From: Schistosoma haematobium | Taxonomy: Eukaryota > Platyhelminthes > Trematoda > Strigeidida > Schistosomatidae | DNA length: 64,000 nucleotides | Direction of reading: 5' to 3' | Assembly: GCF_000699445.3 (NCBI RefSeq) | Contig: NC_067201.1 | Coordinates: 23,575,033-23,639,032 of the forward strand | Shown here: positions 20,290-32,084 of the stretch, piece by piece | How the letters are laid out: each line of letters begins with the position of its first letter | Position numbering within the stretch: position 1 is the first letter of the stretch | The notes under the pieces: model-generated | Database searches by the model: none | What the model saw: the letters and a program-made list of their open reading frames with translations, nothing else | Told to the model about the DNA's origin: nothing | Translations under genes and position numbers: made by a program

Positions 20290-20420
20290 TTATCATTTGA
20301 AGTAATAGCTACTGAGTTCGCGTTTCAGTTTGAATATCAATACCGGGATACAAATACATACACTCAACAAGTCCCAAACAAGACGAAATGCACATCCTGG
20401 ATCCAATGCCTAACTAAATA
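20290..20420 (+). repeat. Sm-alpha element, badly decayed
   Basis: AACAAGTCCCAAACAAGACG, GAAATGCACATCCTGGATCC still align with the Sm-alpha hammerhead, but the core reads CTCAACA, so it cannot cleave. The region before it (TACCGGGATACAAATACATA) corresponds to the B-box side. Confidence 0.65.
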
Positions 20421-22016
20421 GCAAATATATTATAACTTATAATGAGACGGTATATCGGGTGTATACTCTCAGGACGCACATATAATAACAGAGATTGATC
20501 AGTTACTGCAATGAAAATCAGCAAATGGAAATTATAAACTCGTACCAAACTTGGATTCTTACTAAACACTCAGGACATCTCTTACCAAGGAACTTTACAG
20601 TTAAAGGCCACTAAGCTATTACAGAAACTGTATTCATATCTGAGTGGACAATATTGTTTCAAACTACATATTCAACAGATTTTAATATATGGTTATATTA
20701 ATATGTAAATATTTGATTAGTATTATTGTGTTTGAAGAGATTACGAAATTACCTAAAGTCGGAGAACGGGACAAAGGATCAGTGACGCAACGTCAAGACA
20801 AGCTAAACTATTCACTGAGCCCCAGCTCTGCCAACTAGAGGGAGAATGCAAGATTCAGACAAGGGAAGATTATATTCTACAAGCAGTTGGAAGCACATAT
20901 GAACAAAGCACACAACTCAAGCGTCTATATACAGTATACAAAGTTTCAAAAAACAGCTTATCAAGAAAGGAAATGAACTAATGATATTTAGGGTTCTTCC
21001 AAGGGGGGAAATACAATCTGAAGGTAACAATAGGCTTTCTTGACGCGAAAACGAGACATTGAAATCTCCAAAATAAAGTTACAGAAACAAGACATTTACT
21101 AAGTGATTTCTTAGGTACAGACATCACCAACAAGTATGTTAAACTAATCAAGAAGATTTGTAAGTCAGTATATATGTAAAATGTAATAAATGGATAGTAA
21201 GACAACAGATGTGCAATTAGTGAATGAACTAATGAATAGTTGTAATTAATATTTCAGCATTTGAAGCATATCAAAAACCTGGGAAAATTAACTTATTAAA
21301 ATTAGACGATAAGAAGTATACGAATAATCATTTTCAATATGTAAGTAGGGAAGAAGAGATACAAAATGGAGGGGGGTTGCTAAGGCAACAAACAAAGGAT
21401 AAGAAGAATTAATAAGATTAGTTGAGAGGGTTTTGTGTAGATTGGTTTAATCTATAAATACTATCTTAGCTAGAATATTGTTAGGAAAGTGAAGGCACCG
21501 GATAGTTGTTTCTTCCTAGTTTGAGAAAACTGAAGAGTATTTACCCACAACCCTCATCGACGATTGAACCAATGACAACTTATGATGAATCTCGTATAGA
21601 CATTAAACCAATCTCCATAAAACGTTTCATTCAATTTATAATCGTACAATCAACAGGTAGTTACTTCAAAATGAATTCTTGAAGTCCCAGTGATATATAA
21701 TGGCGCAAAAGATAGATGTATAAGACTGAAATCTGTTTATTCATCAAGACTTCTTAATCTGAAACTTTATGATCATCTTTATCAAGGCCTTGAAATGTTA
21801 TCATCTATAGCCAATGGAAATCCCGTTACAATTCCCTGAAACATTCTTCATAATATTGTTAGCTCGAATCCTCGTATAATTTGGCTTATATAGAAGACCA
21901 CTAGAACAAAATGGAAGTATCTAATAAACCATTTTAAATACTTTAGTTTCACCCCTATTAGTGTCACAAATGTGATAAAATTCAACTGTGAAATAAGTGT
22001 TTCGCTGAGTTTTTTA
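20421..22016. other. Unassigned 1.6-kb stretch
   Basis: Around 20755-20940 a locally G+C-richer block (AGTGACGCAACGTCAAGACA, GAGCCCCAGCTCTGCCAAC) looks like part of an LTR in minus orientation, but I found no second copy here. The rest is featureless. Confidence 0.35.
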
Positions 22017-22294
22017 GCGAGTCTACTATAATTTATAGACGAACCAATCAGGTTTACGATAGTAGATCATGAATTTTAGCGCGAAACTCATTCATCCATT
22101 TAGCTAAATAGAGTTTTGGTATGGTAGCTGATGGTAATTCGTGATAAAAACATTAAACCTAATTCCTAACTGTAAATCCTAATCCTAATTACTCGCACTG
22201 GTTCATAACCCTCATTTAGCCGTAATTTGTAGATGGACATTCTAAAAGTCTTTTTAGCGTCACACAATAGTCGTTCATAAATTATAGTCTCATC
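22017..22294. repeat. MM MITE, full-length copy with probable 8-bp target duplication
   Basis: Left end GCGAGTCTACTATAATTTAT, right end ATAAATTATAGTCTCATC. The 8-mers just outside are AGTTTTTT (22008-22015) and AATTTTTT (22295-22302), seven of eight equal. T-rich flanks make chance agreement more likely than at 32085. Confidence 0.8.
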
Positions 22295-22299
22295 AATTT

Positions 22300-22925
22300 T
22301 TTGCAACTATAACAAGAAAAGATACTCGTAGAGAATTGAGGAATATTAGGAATTGATGAGGGAGGCTGAATAGGAATACAGTGATCTTGAGTGTTGTTAG
22401 AGGTATGAGAGCGATCATCACTTCTTGGTTCCTCTGGAAGTACCTGAAAACGAAATTTAATTAGAGGTGGTCTTAGTGACCTGAGAACGTGACCGCAGTG
22501 ATCAAGGGACAACTGCTTGAGGTCGGTCACACACGGCATTTTTATGAGTAATTTTCGTGTTAGCTCCTCACCTGTTGAGACCTTACCGCCGGAAACGGAA
22601 ATCTGTGGGATGAGGTGAGGTGTGCCTTTCTACGGTCAACCTTTTCTAACCCCACCCATCCTTGTGGGAAAGCAGCATCACTGTTATGCTGGTTGTCTGA
22701 AGGAAACACCTTACTGCCATCACATCTCTGTACAGTCAGTAGTACGACTTTGCCCTCAGACCTTAGGTTTGCGGCTTCTAGTCTTACCGTTCTTCAACCG
22801 ACCCGTCTAGCATGGTAGAACCTTGAAGAACGATTGTTACAGCCAGTATAACTCGATTGATTCATCACAATAGGCAAGCTCAACAATCACATCAATGTAG
22901 CAATTCTTGTACAGAATTATTCAAT
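22300..22925 (-). repeat. RF repeat, minus orientation, most complete copy
   Basis: About 620 bp colinear with the reverse complement of 33360-33815 plus 34466-34580. Landmarks: GGTCTTAGTGACCTGAGAAC, GTTAGCTCCTCACCTGTTGA, GACCTTACCGCCGGAAACGG, TTGTGGGAAAGCAGCATCAC, CTAGCATGGTAGAACC. No long frame. It may be the 5' region of a LINE, but I cannot show this. It preserves an uninterrupted version of the site occupied by a LINE at 33816. Confidence 0.75.
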
Positions 22926-23590
22926 GTAACATATATATTCATAGTTCAATAATGAAATTATAAAGTAACATTAAAGGCTTGTTTTATTTTCTCATAAAAA
23001 TGTTCATAAAGAAAGAAACAAAGAAATAATACACTGATTCATCTAATACAACATAAATTATCCGGTTGTTTCAATCGCTTGTTGCTACCGTATATGACAG
23101 AGACTTGTATTTTACTTAATACATACATAATTACTATGATGTTTAATTCAATTTGATTAATGTAGATCCTTATGAAGGTAAAAAAAAAGCGAAATAGTTT
23201 ATTACCTAACTACACATGAAATCATTTCTGACCTATTTCTCCATATATATATATATGTGAATGTATAGTTACATTACATTTAGCGGTTATTCTTTGTATG
23301 AATCTATGTAATTGGTTTTATGATTATTTTATAATACAATCTAAAAAAAATTAATGCCAATCTAATGTGTAGTTGAACTACACAGGTCATAGGTTCCTTT
23401 TCTCTATATAAAACCTGGGAATTATCTTCTGAAAATAATCATTAATGGTAATGTACCATGGGTTTTGTTTCTTCAGTGAAGGGACATTGAATTTGGTAGA
23501 TTCACTAACTTGTTTTCTTTAAATAAACATTGTAAACAAGAAAGCACTAGACCCTAGTATGAAACATAAAGGATCTAAAGTAGTGAACGA
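22926..23590. other. Unassigned stretch
   Basis: A+T-rich with an ATATATATATAT run near 23243. No feature recognised. Confidence 0.4.
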
Positions 23591-23995
23591 GAGTCAGTCA
23601 GCAACAACGTAGAACTTTGTATGTACGTACGTAAATCATTTCAAGTTGTCATACCACATTAGCACACAAATACATTTGTCGATTTAAATCCCGTAGTGGT
23701 AGAGGTAGTAAGAGTATAAGCAGTAATCGGAAATATTAAGGTTTGAAGGTGTTATTCAAGGAGTATAATCCAGTGGAATAAATTTGGAAAGAGAAAAAAG
23801 AAAGGGACATGAGGAATTGAGATTAGAAATTTGGAGAACACAAAGAGTGGATGAACCTGCACCATTGCCAACGATTTTGAGTCATGTCATTCATGGTCTC
23901 TAACCATCGATTGCTATCATCTCGTGGATCCCAACCAGGTAGTAGGTGTAGATCTACCAACATGGCTCAGTCCAGTTTTCAGTGACTTCATGGAT
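23591..23995 (-). mobile_element. R1c LINE, 3' end fragment
   Basis: Starts GAGTCAGTCAGCAACAACG and follows the same sequence as 26591-26950, 37262-37620 and 55163-55520 (ATGTACGTACGTA, AGGTTTGAAGGTGTTATTCA, GAATTGAGATTAGAAATTTG). Breaks off near 23995 within the coding end. Confidence 0.8.
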
Positions 23996-24284
23996 TTGTA
24001 AAATCTGGGAACCATACAGGAAATTCTTCATTTGAAAAATGTCAGACTTCACTGTTCTCATCCTCTCACCTTCGATCTGCTTAACCTTCTACTTCAAAGT
24101 ATTTCACATGCGACTGATGATACATACTACTTATACCTATCGATATCAGTAGCACACACTACAGTAGGACCGATTATCGGAGTAGTCGTTGATGACCACC
24201 ACAGAGGAATCCTGTGCTGGAATGAAATAGCTCTCAACTGCTTCCTGGTTTGTAATGATTGTCTAACTAAGGTCAGTCATTGAT

Positions 24285-24385
24285 GCAAACAGGTGTAAAA
24301 TACTTGGTTGGAGTCCATGTGGTTATCGTAATCAATGGTTAAAGACTTTGAATGAAATGACTAGAAATTGTGTATAAGTTTACCG
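24285..24385 (+). mobile_element. R1 LINE, short 3' fragment
   Basis: TACTTGGTTGGAGTCCATGT and GTAATCAATGGTTAAAGACT correspond to the GACTACTTGGTTGG...CGTGACTATCGTAACCAATG landmark of R1b 3' ends. Strongly decayed. Confidence 0.5.
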
Positions 24386-24817
24386 TTCTCATTCATTCAT
24401 TTTATCCTGCAACATAGTTTGGAGGAATAATGAGAAACTATAACTTTGCAACCTAACAATTCAGATTTACATATGCAGATGATAATACTGTTACAGTGTT
24501 TTACTCTCACATTTTTAAGCATTTGTTTGATCCAAATAATCTTTATCATATGTTTTATTATTCTACATTTATCATTCATAAATTATTCCCTTTATTACTC
24601 TGGTTTTGTATGACTGAAATAAAGTTGTGTACGTAATGTAATTTCGTATTTGTTTTGTTGTGTAGTCAGGCACTGCAAGTTTATTATCGTTTTATGAGTT
24701 GTGAGTCATGATTGAATTGAATACAACGAAGAATTAATCTGTTTCTAATTTGTGCCTTGGGATCGGTTACTAGGTTGGAAAGATCTCAGAGACCAATAGG
24801 CGTTAAGGCATTGGTAT

Positions 24818-25200
24818 AAGAGGTGATTTTGTGGATATTATGGTAATTTTAATAGTTGAGATCATGAGTCATTTGAAGCTAGACCACCATGGAAAACCTG
24901 GAAGCACTGGACGGCGTTTCGTTCGACTGTGGGACTTCTCAGCAGTGCGCATCTACGATCCTACCCGGCGAGATTCGAACCCAGGATCCAGCGATCTCGC
25001 GCGCGAACTCTTAACATGTAGACCGCTGAGCCGGCATTCAACAGCGTTAATGTCTAACTTCAAATAATCCACGGACTTGAGCGCCACCGTCCACCATTGT
25101 CTTCAATAAGATACTATCACACAACAGATGCGGTTGAACTCCATTGGTCACGGGTCCGCACTAGAACCCCGGGAAATAACTCTTGGAGACAGTCACTGGT
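24818..25200. mobile_element. HT element, left arm and tRNA-like module in minus orientation
   Basis: Left arm GGTGATTTTGTGGATATTAT through CCACCATGGAAAACCTGG, ribozyme complement (core on the minus strand CTGAGAA, one essential G changed), B box as GATTCGAACCCAGG, A box side as AGACCGCTGAGCCGGCATTC. It continues with GTCCACCATTGTCTTCAAT and CTCCATTGGTCACGGGTCCG, the spacer seen before the second arm in complete copies, then stops before that arm. Confidence 0.75.
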
Positions 25201-25218
25201 GTATATATGATAATTATT

Positions 25219-25275
25219 ATCAGAAGGGGTTTTGTGGATATAATAGTAATTTTAATAGTTGAGATCATAGGTTGA
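25219..25275. repeat. HT element, isolated left-arm tip
   Basis: TATCAGAAGGGGTTTTGTGG then TAATAGTAATTTTAATAG and GAGATCATAGG, matching only the outermost ~55 bases of an HT arm. This gives the clearest view of the terminus of the family. Confidence 0.7.
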
Positions 25276-25591
25276 TGTGTCAACCAACGCTTTGGACACC
25301 GATCCTACTGGCAGTTCAGGTGACCTAATAGATAACCTAAATTCTGATTGAGACGTAATACGTGATATTAATTAGTGTCTCAGATCATCATATTTATGAT
25401 GAAAGTATTTTCACTTAACAAGTTTAACATTTTTATGTAGCCGATTTATCACAAGCATACGTTTGACTGATCACTTTTACTGGGGTAAGCACATTTGAGA
25501 TTCTACTAAATCATAAGCTAGTGTCAGTATTCAAGCTAAAACAAAAACTTACATTCAATGTGTGATGAAAATACCGAATAGTTATTAAACA

Positions 25592-25870
25592 AAGATGGAT
25601 AGTGGTTAGCAGTGGAATCCAATTTTTTGCGCGTCTTGTCCTATTAAAGACTCGTCAGTTGGATGTACCTGCATGCCAGAGTTGATGTTCACTCTGGGAC
25701 TCGAACCCATCTTTGCTTAAAAAGTTTGTGACTTTTGGCTACATCGAGGCAATCCGCACAGGTTGCACAAATATCAAGAAGAGACTGATCAATTTCAGTC
25801 CTAAATAACAATTGAAAGATACAAGTTGTAGTGTCGGTCATTACGTCAAGCCCATATACCTCATTCAAGC
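25592..25870 (-). mobile_element. Sm-alpha element, minus orientation, damaged ribozyme
   Basis: CAAAGATGGATAGTGGTTAG, then a hammerhead complement with intact CTGACGA but AAGA where GAAA is required, then B-box complement GGGACTCGAACCCATC, then the middle block ATCGAGGCAATCCGCACAGG shared with 18753-18840. No second arm. Confidence 0.75.
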
Positions 25871-26427
25871 TTTCGGATAGCCCATTCTATTCATTCTACT
25901 TGAGTCACATTCTGACCTAGTTAATTATTCGCTTATCAATCTTGACTGTTATTATATGAGCGCGTAGGTGTGTATACATTTCTTATCCCATTACTCATCA
26001 CATGGCTTACCAGCTATCTCCACTCTGCGTCGTTTCTCTTCTCTCTATTCCATTCGCATTATATACAAAACATATGTATTCACAAGTCTATTCTCGTTAT
26101 TCGACTTATTCAATTCCGTTATTGACTAACGCGATTAAAGTCGATGATTATATACGAGAATAGGCGATAACAAATATTCATCACGATCATCTTGGAGTCA
26201 GATCTTGGGCCAATAAAGTGGAGAGCCCTTTCGACGACATCGTTCGATCTAAATGACGATTAAATAACGGGCCTCCACAAAGTAAAACAACACCAAGTGT
26301 ATCAAATAGTTAGTTTACGTTTATTACTGATAAAGAGGTAAACATGGTTGAGGGTATATTGCTTAGTTTAACTAATGGAAATGGAACAAGCTTTTACTTA
26401 GACAATAGAATGAAGGTACATAAAATT

Positions 26428-27294
26428 GTACAGCAAAGTTAGTCAGTCAACCACAACGTAGGACCAGGCACATACAAGCATCGGTCCAAGTTGTCATACC
26501 TCATCACCACAACAAGATGAACAACGGATTCATAGAACTAGTTAATTCAGTGGTGGTAATATATAAAATGATTGAAAATAAGGACATAGTCAGTCAGTCA
26601 GTAACAACGTAGAACTTCGTACGTACGTACATCAGTTCGAGTTTCCATACCACAATAGCACAAAGATACAATTGTCCATTCAAATCCCGTAGTGCTAGAT
26701 GTAGTAAGATTATAAGCTGTAATCAGAAAAATTAGGGTTTGAAGATGTTATTCAAGGAGTATAATCCAGTGAAATAAATTTGGAAAGAGAAAAAAGAAAG
26801 GGACATGAGGAATTGAGATTAGAAATTTGGAGAACACAAAGAGTGGATGAACCTGCACCATTGCCAACGATTTTGAGTCATGTCATTCAGGGTCTCTAAC
26901 CATCGGTTACTTTCATTTCGCGGTCCCCAACCAGGTAGTCTACACCTACAAACATGACTCAGTCCACTTGTCAGTGACTTCATGAACTTGTGCCATGTTT
27001 TGGTCTGGCCGTCCCTAGCTTTCTTCCAACCTACTCCTATACCATTGAACATAGCACGTCGAGGTAGTCGGTGGTTGGGCATACGTAACACGTGTCCCAG
27101 GCATCTCAACTGATGAAGTTTCACTACTTCATCAATTGATTTGCCATCCTTACCTATTATCCGTTCCCTAACAACTGCATTACTTACTCGATGGTCCCAG
27201 GATATACGAGCAATATTTCGAAGACTCCTATGATCGAATACTAGTAGCCTATGAATATCCTGTACTCTTACATAAGGACATAGTACAGCAAAGT
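26428..27294 (-). mobile_element. R1b LINE 3' fragment, interrupted by an R1c LINE; both with target duplications
   Basis: Outer insertion: GTACAGCAAAGT occurs at 26428-26439 and 27283-27294 and encloses an R1b 3' end (AGTCAGTCAACCACAACGTA to ATTGAAAATAAGGACATAGT). Inner insertion: ATAAGGACATAGT occurs at 26578-26590 and 27272-27284 and encloses an R1c copy. The outer element is only about 150 bp long once the inner one is removed. Confidence 0.85.
26591..27271 (-). mobile_element. R1c LINE, 5'-truncated insertion of 681 bp
   Basis: Plus strand CAGTCAGTCAGTAACAACG at one end. Minus strand coding end, in one frame from 27124 to 26819: LHQLRCLGHVLRMPNHRLPR, RAMFNGIGVGWKKARDGQTK, TWHKFMKSLTSGLSH, CRLPGWGPRNESNRWLETLN, DMTQNRWQWCRFIHSL, then stop. 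Beyond 27124 the protein is out of frame (LVFDHRSLRNIARISWDH). Bounded by a 13-bp duplication. Confidence 0.9.
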
Positions 27295-27834
27295 AAGTTA
27301 CTCGAAATTAATGTACTTAGATTGTATTGCATAAATGTTAAAAATAGTTTAGTCTTTAGTTAAGAAACTAAAGAACACTTATTTAGTTGAATAATCTTTG
27401 TACTAACCACAAGATGGTTTCTTTTATTCAAACTTAGCAGACATGTCCAAAGTGATGTAGGAATAACCGATTATACAGGATGAATATGACGTGTTCTCGA
27501 GAAGTGATCAAAATTTGATATCAGGACGTCTAGATCTCAAAGCGTTAAACATAAAACTACCTGAGTTATGACATGAACATGGATTTGTAATCCAAAGAAG
27601 TTCATGAATTAGGACAGAACAACTAGTCAGTGCAATAACTTTTTAAGTTACAGAAGTGAAATTGTCAGATCATAGTTGTGCAATAAATTAAATTTAAATT
27701 ACATTTTGTAATTTACGAAATAATTCTTATATCATTTAGCTTATCCAGTCAAAGAGAAAAACTAAGTTATTGCATATCGACTGTCCACAAATAACATGGA
27801 TTTAAGAAGATCACCTCATCACCTTCAGAATTAG
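27295..27834. other. Unassigned stretch
   Basis: No recognised feature. Confidence 0.4.
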
Positions 27835-28505
27835 CCTTACTTACTTACTCTTGTTATCTCTCATGGAGGAGTATAGGTTGCTCATCAACATTCTCTATCC
27901 AACTCTGTTCTGAACAATACTTTCCAGTTGTTTTTCATCCTATTGATATCTGCTTTCGATTCTTAACATAGTGTGTTCTTTGACCTTCCTCTTTTCCGTT
28001 TCCTTTCAAGATTCCAAGTGAACGCTTATGATGCAGTTTAATGATTTCCACAATCCAACTTCTTTCCTTAATTTCCTCTTCAGATAAAGTTGATTTGTTC
28101 TCTTTTACAATAGGCTTTTGCTAATGATGTCCGATCAACGGATATTGAGTATCTTCAGTAGATAATTGTTTATAAATACTTGTACTTTTATGATGATGAT
28201 GGTTGTAGTAGTTCTCCAAGTTTCAACTAACTGTCTTGACATTCGTATTGAAGATTATAACTTTGACATTGATTAACAGACAATTGTTTTAAGTTCTCAA
28301 TATATATTCTTCAACTGTAGAAATGTTAATCTTGTTTTGTCAATTCTTACCTTTACACATTTATATCAGATCGTCATTGTTCATCGATAATACTATCACC
28401 CATATACATGAAATATTCTATCTCTTCTAACATTTCTTCATCAATTATGATTGGATTGATGTTATCTTTATCTTCTATTTGAGGTTTCACAATTATTAGG
28501 ACAAA
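27835..28505 (-). mobile_element. R2 LINE fragment, strongly decayed
   Basis: TTACTTACTTACTCTTGTTA then CTCATGGAGGAGTATAGG, followed by the R2 sequence in the same order as 36540-37050 and 62296-62940 (ATGATGTCCGATCAACGGAT, TCTTGACATTCGTATTGAAG). The coding frame is lost through many small deletions and C-to-T-like changes. Confidence 0.8.
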
Positions 28506-28797
28506 TAATATTGACATGTTCTCTATCTCATTTGAAGTAATAATGTGTTTATGTATTTATGTGTCTATCATCTACATTTTATCATTCATATATATATATA
28601 TATATAATAATAATTGGACCGCCCACATCCTTGAAATGACCTTCAAAACAACCAATCATACGACTGGAATGATTTATCATGTTATTGATTTTAAATACTA
28701 AATGGTCGATTTTCCCGATTTTTTTTTGAAAAAAAAAATAATAAAATTAAATCAGGGTAAATTATACGGATTGACAAATTCATTATTTCACGACGGA

Positions 28798-28835
<38 letters not shown>

Positions 28836-29035
28836 GTATTAATGATGGGAATAATCATGCCATATTGACTATTTTGTCCTCATCATCATCGTTATCATTA
28901 TCATCATCATTAATTCATTGTTGGAATTATTTGGAAATTTTAATAAAAACACTTTATTTTTTTGTTTTATGTCATATTCATACAAACAATATATAGGTGA
29001 GTACTGAATTCTATTTATAATGTAATTGATTTAGT
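28506..29035. other. Microsatellite-rich stretch
   Basis: (TA)n at about 28589-28603, a T9/A10 stretch near 28720-28740, (TTA)11-type array at 28799-28832, and a CATCATCATCGTTATCATTATCATC tract near 28881-28910. No coding. Confidence 0.7.
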
Positions 29036-29200
29036 ATCAGAAAGGGGGTTTTTGCGGATATTATAGTCATTTTAATAGTTAAGATTATGAGTCAATTGAA
29101 GCTAGACCATTGCTGAAGAGTTCCGCAATAGGATGAAAATGGACATCCAGTGCTAACGGGTTTTCCATGATAGTCTAGCTTCAATTGACTCATAATCATA
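29036..29200. mobile_element. HT element reduced to its two arms
   Basis: Left arm TATCAGAAAGGGGGTTTTTG to GAAGCTAGACCATTG (29036-29115) is followed at once by the right arm with the 3' half of the ribozyme (GCAATAGGATGAAAATGGAC, ATCCAGTGC) and TTTTCCATGATAGTCTAGCT to GACTCATAATC. The tRNA-like module has been lost, leaving an almost pure inverted repeat. Confidence 0.7.
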
Positions 29201-29234
29201 ATCTTATTATAATTTATTTTGCTTGTTATAATCT

Positions 29235-29938
29235 TTCTGTTTTAATTTATGGCTGCGAAACGTGGCTATTAAGAGTAGAAAATTTTCATAAGCTATTAGT
29301 ATTTGACCATAGATGTCTTAGGAATATTACTCGCATCTGCTGGGATCACCAGGTAAGTAATAGAATAGTGAAGTTAGACTCAGAGTATTAGGGAATGATA
29401 GTCAATCAGTTGATGACTTTGTAAATCTTCATCAACTGAGATGGTTGGGCCACGTGTTGTGTTGCCGATGTCTGAACACCGATTAACACGACGCACAATG
29501 TTGATTAGTATTGAGGATGGTTGGAAGGAAGTTAGAGGTGGCCAAACCAAAACAAAATGTGGCATCATTGCTTGAAGTGACTAAGTTCTAGTGTGATCCA
29601 TGTTGTTAGATGCAGATTACTTGTTTGTGGTCCGCGTGACTATCGTAACCAATGATTAGAGACTCTGGGTGATACGGGTCAGAATCTATCACAATGTTGT
29701 CAGTGTATTCATTCTTTGTCTTCCCTTAAATTATGAGATTAAAATCGCTCCATATTTTTCTACCAACTAATTCGTTTTTCCTGTACTATGTCCTTATACA
29801 CAATCTTTCTTTTATATATTACCACCATTGAATTAACTAGTTCTATCAATTCAGTGTTCATCTTGTTGCGGTAATGAGGTATGACAACTTGAACAGATGC
29901 ATATATGTGCCTTGTCCTACGTTGTAGCTGACTGACTA
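29235..29938 (+). mobile_element. R1b LINE, 5'-truncated copy
   Basis: Coding end from YGCETWLLRVENFHKLLVFD, HRCLRNITRICWDHQVSN, broken afterwards; LRWLGHVLC-like text near 29435; WKEVRGGQTK near 29525. Then the 3' end with GACTATCGTAACCAATGATT and GTAGCTGACTGACTAA. Several frameshifts. Confidence 0.85.
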
Positions 29939-30395
29939 AAGGATTTTCGAATTAAAAAATATTTTCTTATATTGATAAAACTATACTACTCAAGATGACA
30001 GCCGTTTGATTTTTAAGTGAAATATAAAATGTAATAACGATCAACCTGTACCTTATAAAGAGTTTTAGTCGTAAGTACCGACATATTTTAGTGTTGTACA
30101 ACCGTACAACGGTATGAAAGCTGAATAACCAGAAATGTTTGGTCTTTCGGTTCAGATGTTGTCTGAAACTTACTTTATCAAGTAAATGTCTAATTAAATC
30201 ACGTCATAACTGAATTTGCGAATAACAAACGATCTTGCATTGTACAAATTACTTGAAACGATTAGTAATTTTGTTCACATGGTCCTAGTCAGGCAATAGA
30301 TGTGGTTAGTTCGTTACGGTATGTTACCCCTGAATCGGTGGGTGGCCTGCCTAACATATGGGTCGAAAGGATCTCCTTCGTCATCCCATCATTTT
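29939..30395. other. Unassigned stretch
   Basis: No recognised feature. Confidence 0.4.
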
Positions 30396-30900
30396 AGCCC
30401 TCAAATGCCTTGGTACGGCCAAGGGTGCAGAGTCCACTCTCCCTCTAGAGATGCTCTCACATGACCACGTGCATACAACCACTGACAGGGAAGTCCCACT
30501 CATTGCCTTTTCGCCACAGAGGTGTTTGCAAAATTGAGAGGACGAAAAGCGAATGTCCGGCACTTCAACCACGTTGGTGAACACGGAGAATTCACCTAGG
30601 GGAGTTGGAAAACCGTGATTCCAAACCAATGGTGCACATGAGCTCCAACATTCTGAAGGAACAAATGGCGTATGAACCAATTGTCGGTCACCGGTTACCA
30701 TGGGACTGACGTTGTTCGATTGCCTTGTGGATCAGGATTTCAGGTCAAAGGCTCAGAATGTATCCCCCTAAGAAAACCACTTGCTTCGGTTTAGGCACCC
30801 AGTCAGTATCCCAGCCCTCATAAAAAACAAGTGACTTGTGTTGCGCATGTGTATTCGGTGCCCCTTTATAAAAATATTTATGTGTTCAAATAAATAAAAT
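30396..30900 (+). repeat. RA repeat, near-complete copy
   Basis: CCTCAAATGCCTTGGTACGG to TATGTGTTCAAATAAATAAA. Same order of landmarks as other RA copies. A 106-codon minus-strand frame (30381-30701) covers much of it; related but interrupted frames occur in the other copies (SLSVVVCTWSCESISRGR), so I do not treat it as a gene. Confidence 0.85.
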
Positions 30901-31261
30901 CACATAGTTCTCAGATAGTTATCTCATAATATAGTTTAATAGAGATTTTGAATATAAAAATTAAGAAGAAAGAAAACACATAATACAACTATTTCTAGCC
31001 TGAAAAATAGACTCAACCAAAAACTCATTTTCTCTTGAATATAAAATCCCCCTGAAGTAAAATCTGTTTTATTAAAAATGTACAAGATCAACAATCAACT
31101 TTTGAGAAACTAATAATTTTCACAAATCTATCATATACGTTGAAATATCATTAGTATTGTTGACAAATTTTTGAATTGCACAGGTTGTTTATCGATTAGT
31201 TAAGGTAATCATTACTTAACAGTTATCCTTAGAATCATTCAAACCTTTTGATCAATCAATA

Positions 31262-31455
31262 AATTTTATGATATAGCGCCGGATATTCGCTTTTCGTCCT
31301 CTCAATTTCGTAAACAACACCCATGATGCGAGAAGGCAGTGAGTAGGACTTCTTTTACAGTGGTTGTATGCATGTGGCCACTTGAGATCATTTAGAGAGT
31401 GAGAGAGCTGACTATCCCCACTCTCGGCCGTACCAGGACATTGGGGGACAATCAA
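31262..31455 (-). repeat. RA repeat, 5' part, minus orientation
   Basis: Reverse complement of the first ~190 bases of RA: CGGATATTCGCTTTTCGTCC, TCAATTTCGTAAACAACACC, CTCGGCCGTACCAGG. The only clearly minus-oriented RA copy in the window; it keeps the 5' end and lacks the 3' end. Confidence 0.8.
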
Positions 31456-31667
31456 CTATAAAGTAATTCAATAAATTTTATAATATAGTTCGGTCTTTAT
31501 TCTCACCTTTTGAATATTTGACAAACTTAACCCATTAGACCCATCACTAATGACACAATTGTTATGTTTCCAAAAAACAGTGTACTTTACAATATTTAAA
31601 CATAATGGTGTTTATTCTAGCTCTGCTTTTTTATTTATCTGTTCAGAATAAGAAAAGAAATATGTTA

Positions 31668-31990
31668 TCATCAGAAGAGAGTTTTGTGGAGATTTTAATA
31701 CTTTAATAGTTGAATTTAATGAGTTAATTGAAGCTAGACCATCATGGAATGCTTGAAAGCACTGGACTGAATTGGTTGAAGTTAGACATGAACACTATTA
31801 GATGCTGGCTCAATGGTCTAAAAGTTAATTGTTCGTGCGCGAGACCGATAAGTCCTAGGTTCGAAACCTGCGGGGCGAGATGCGCACTGCTAAGTTTCAT
31901 GCTAGAGCGAAACGACCGTCCATTGCTTCCAGGCATTCCATGGTTGTCTAACTTCAATTGACTCATGAATTCAACAATTAAAATATATTA
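31668..31990. mobile_element. HT element with both arms; ribozyme decayed
   Basis: Left arm ATCAGAAGAGAGTTTTGTGG to GAAAGCACTGGACTG; tRNA-like module GATGCTGGCTCAATGGTCTA and CCTAGGTTCGAAACCTG; a ribozyme region shortened to GCACTGCTAAGTTTCATGC; right arm CAGGCATTCCATGGTTGTCT to TCAACAATTAAAATATATTA. Confidence 0.75.
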
Positions 31991-32084
31991 TCGTCAAACA
32001 GTAATATGGCTGAATACTTGAACTCTGTCACTAATTTCTACTTCATTAAATCATATTGACAAATATATTGGACTGTAAAATTCC

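Noticed and set aside
20755..20940. Possible LTR in minus orientation
   Set aside because: Composition is suggestive but neither ends nor a second copy could be found.
30381..30701. 106-codon minus-strand frame
   Set aside because: Part of the RA repeat; corresponding frames in the other RA copies are broken at other places and resemble no known protein.
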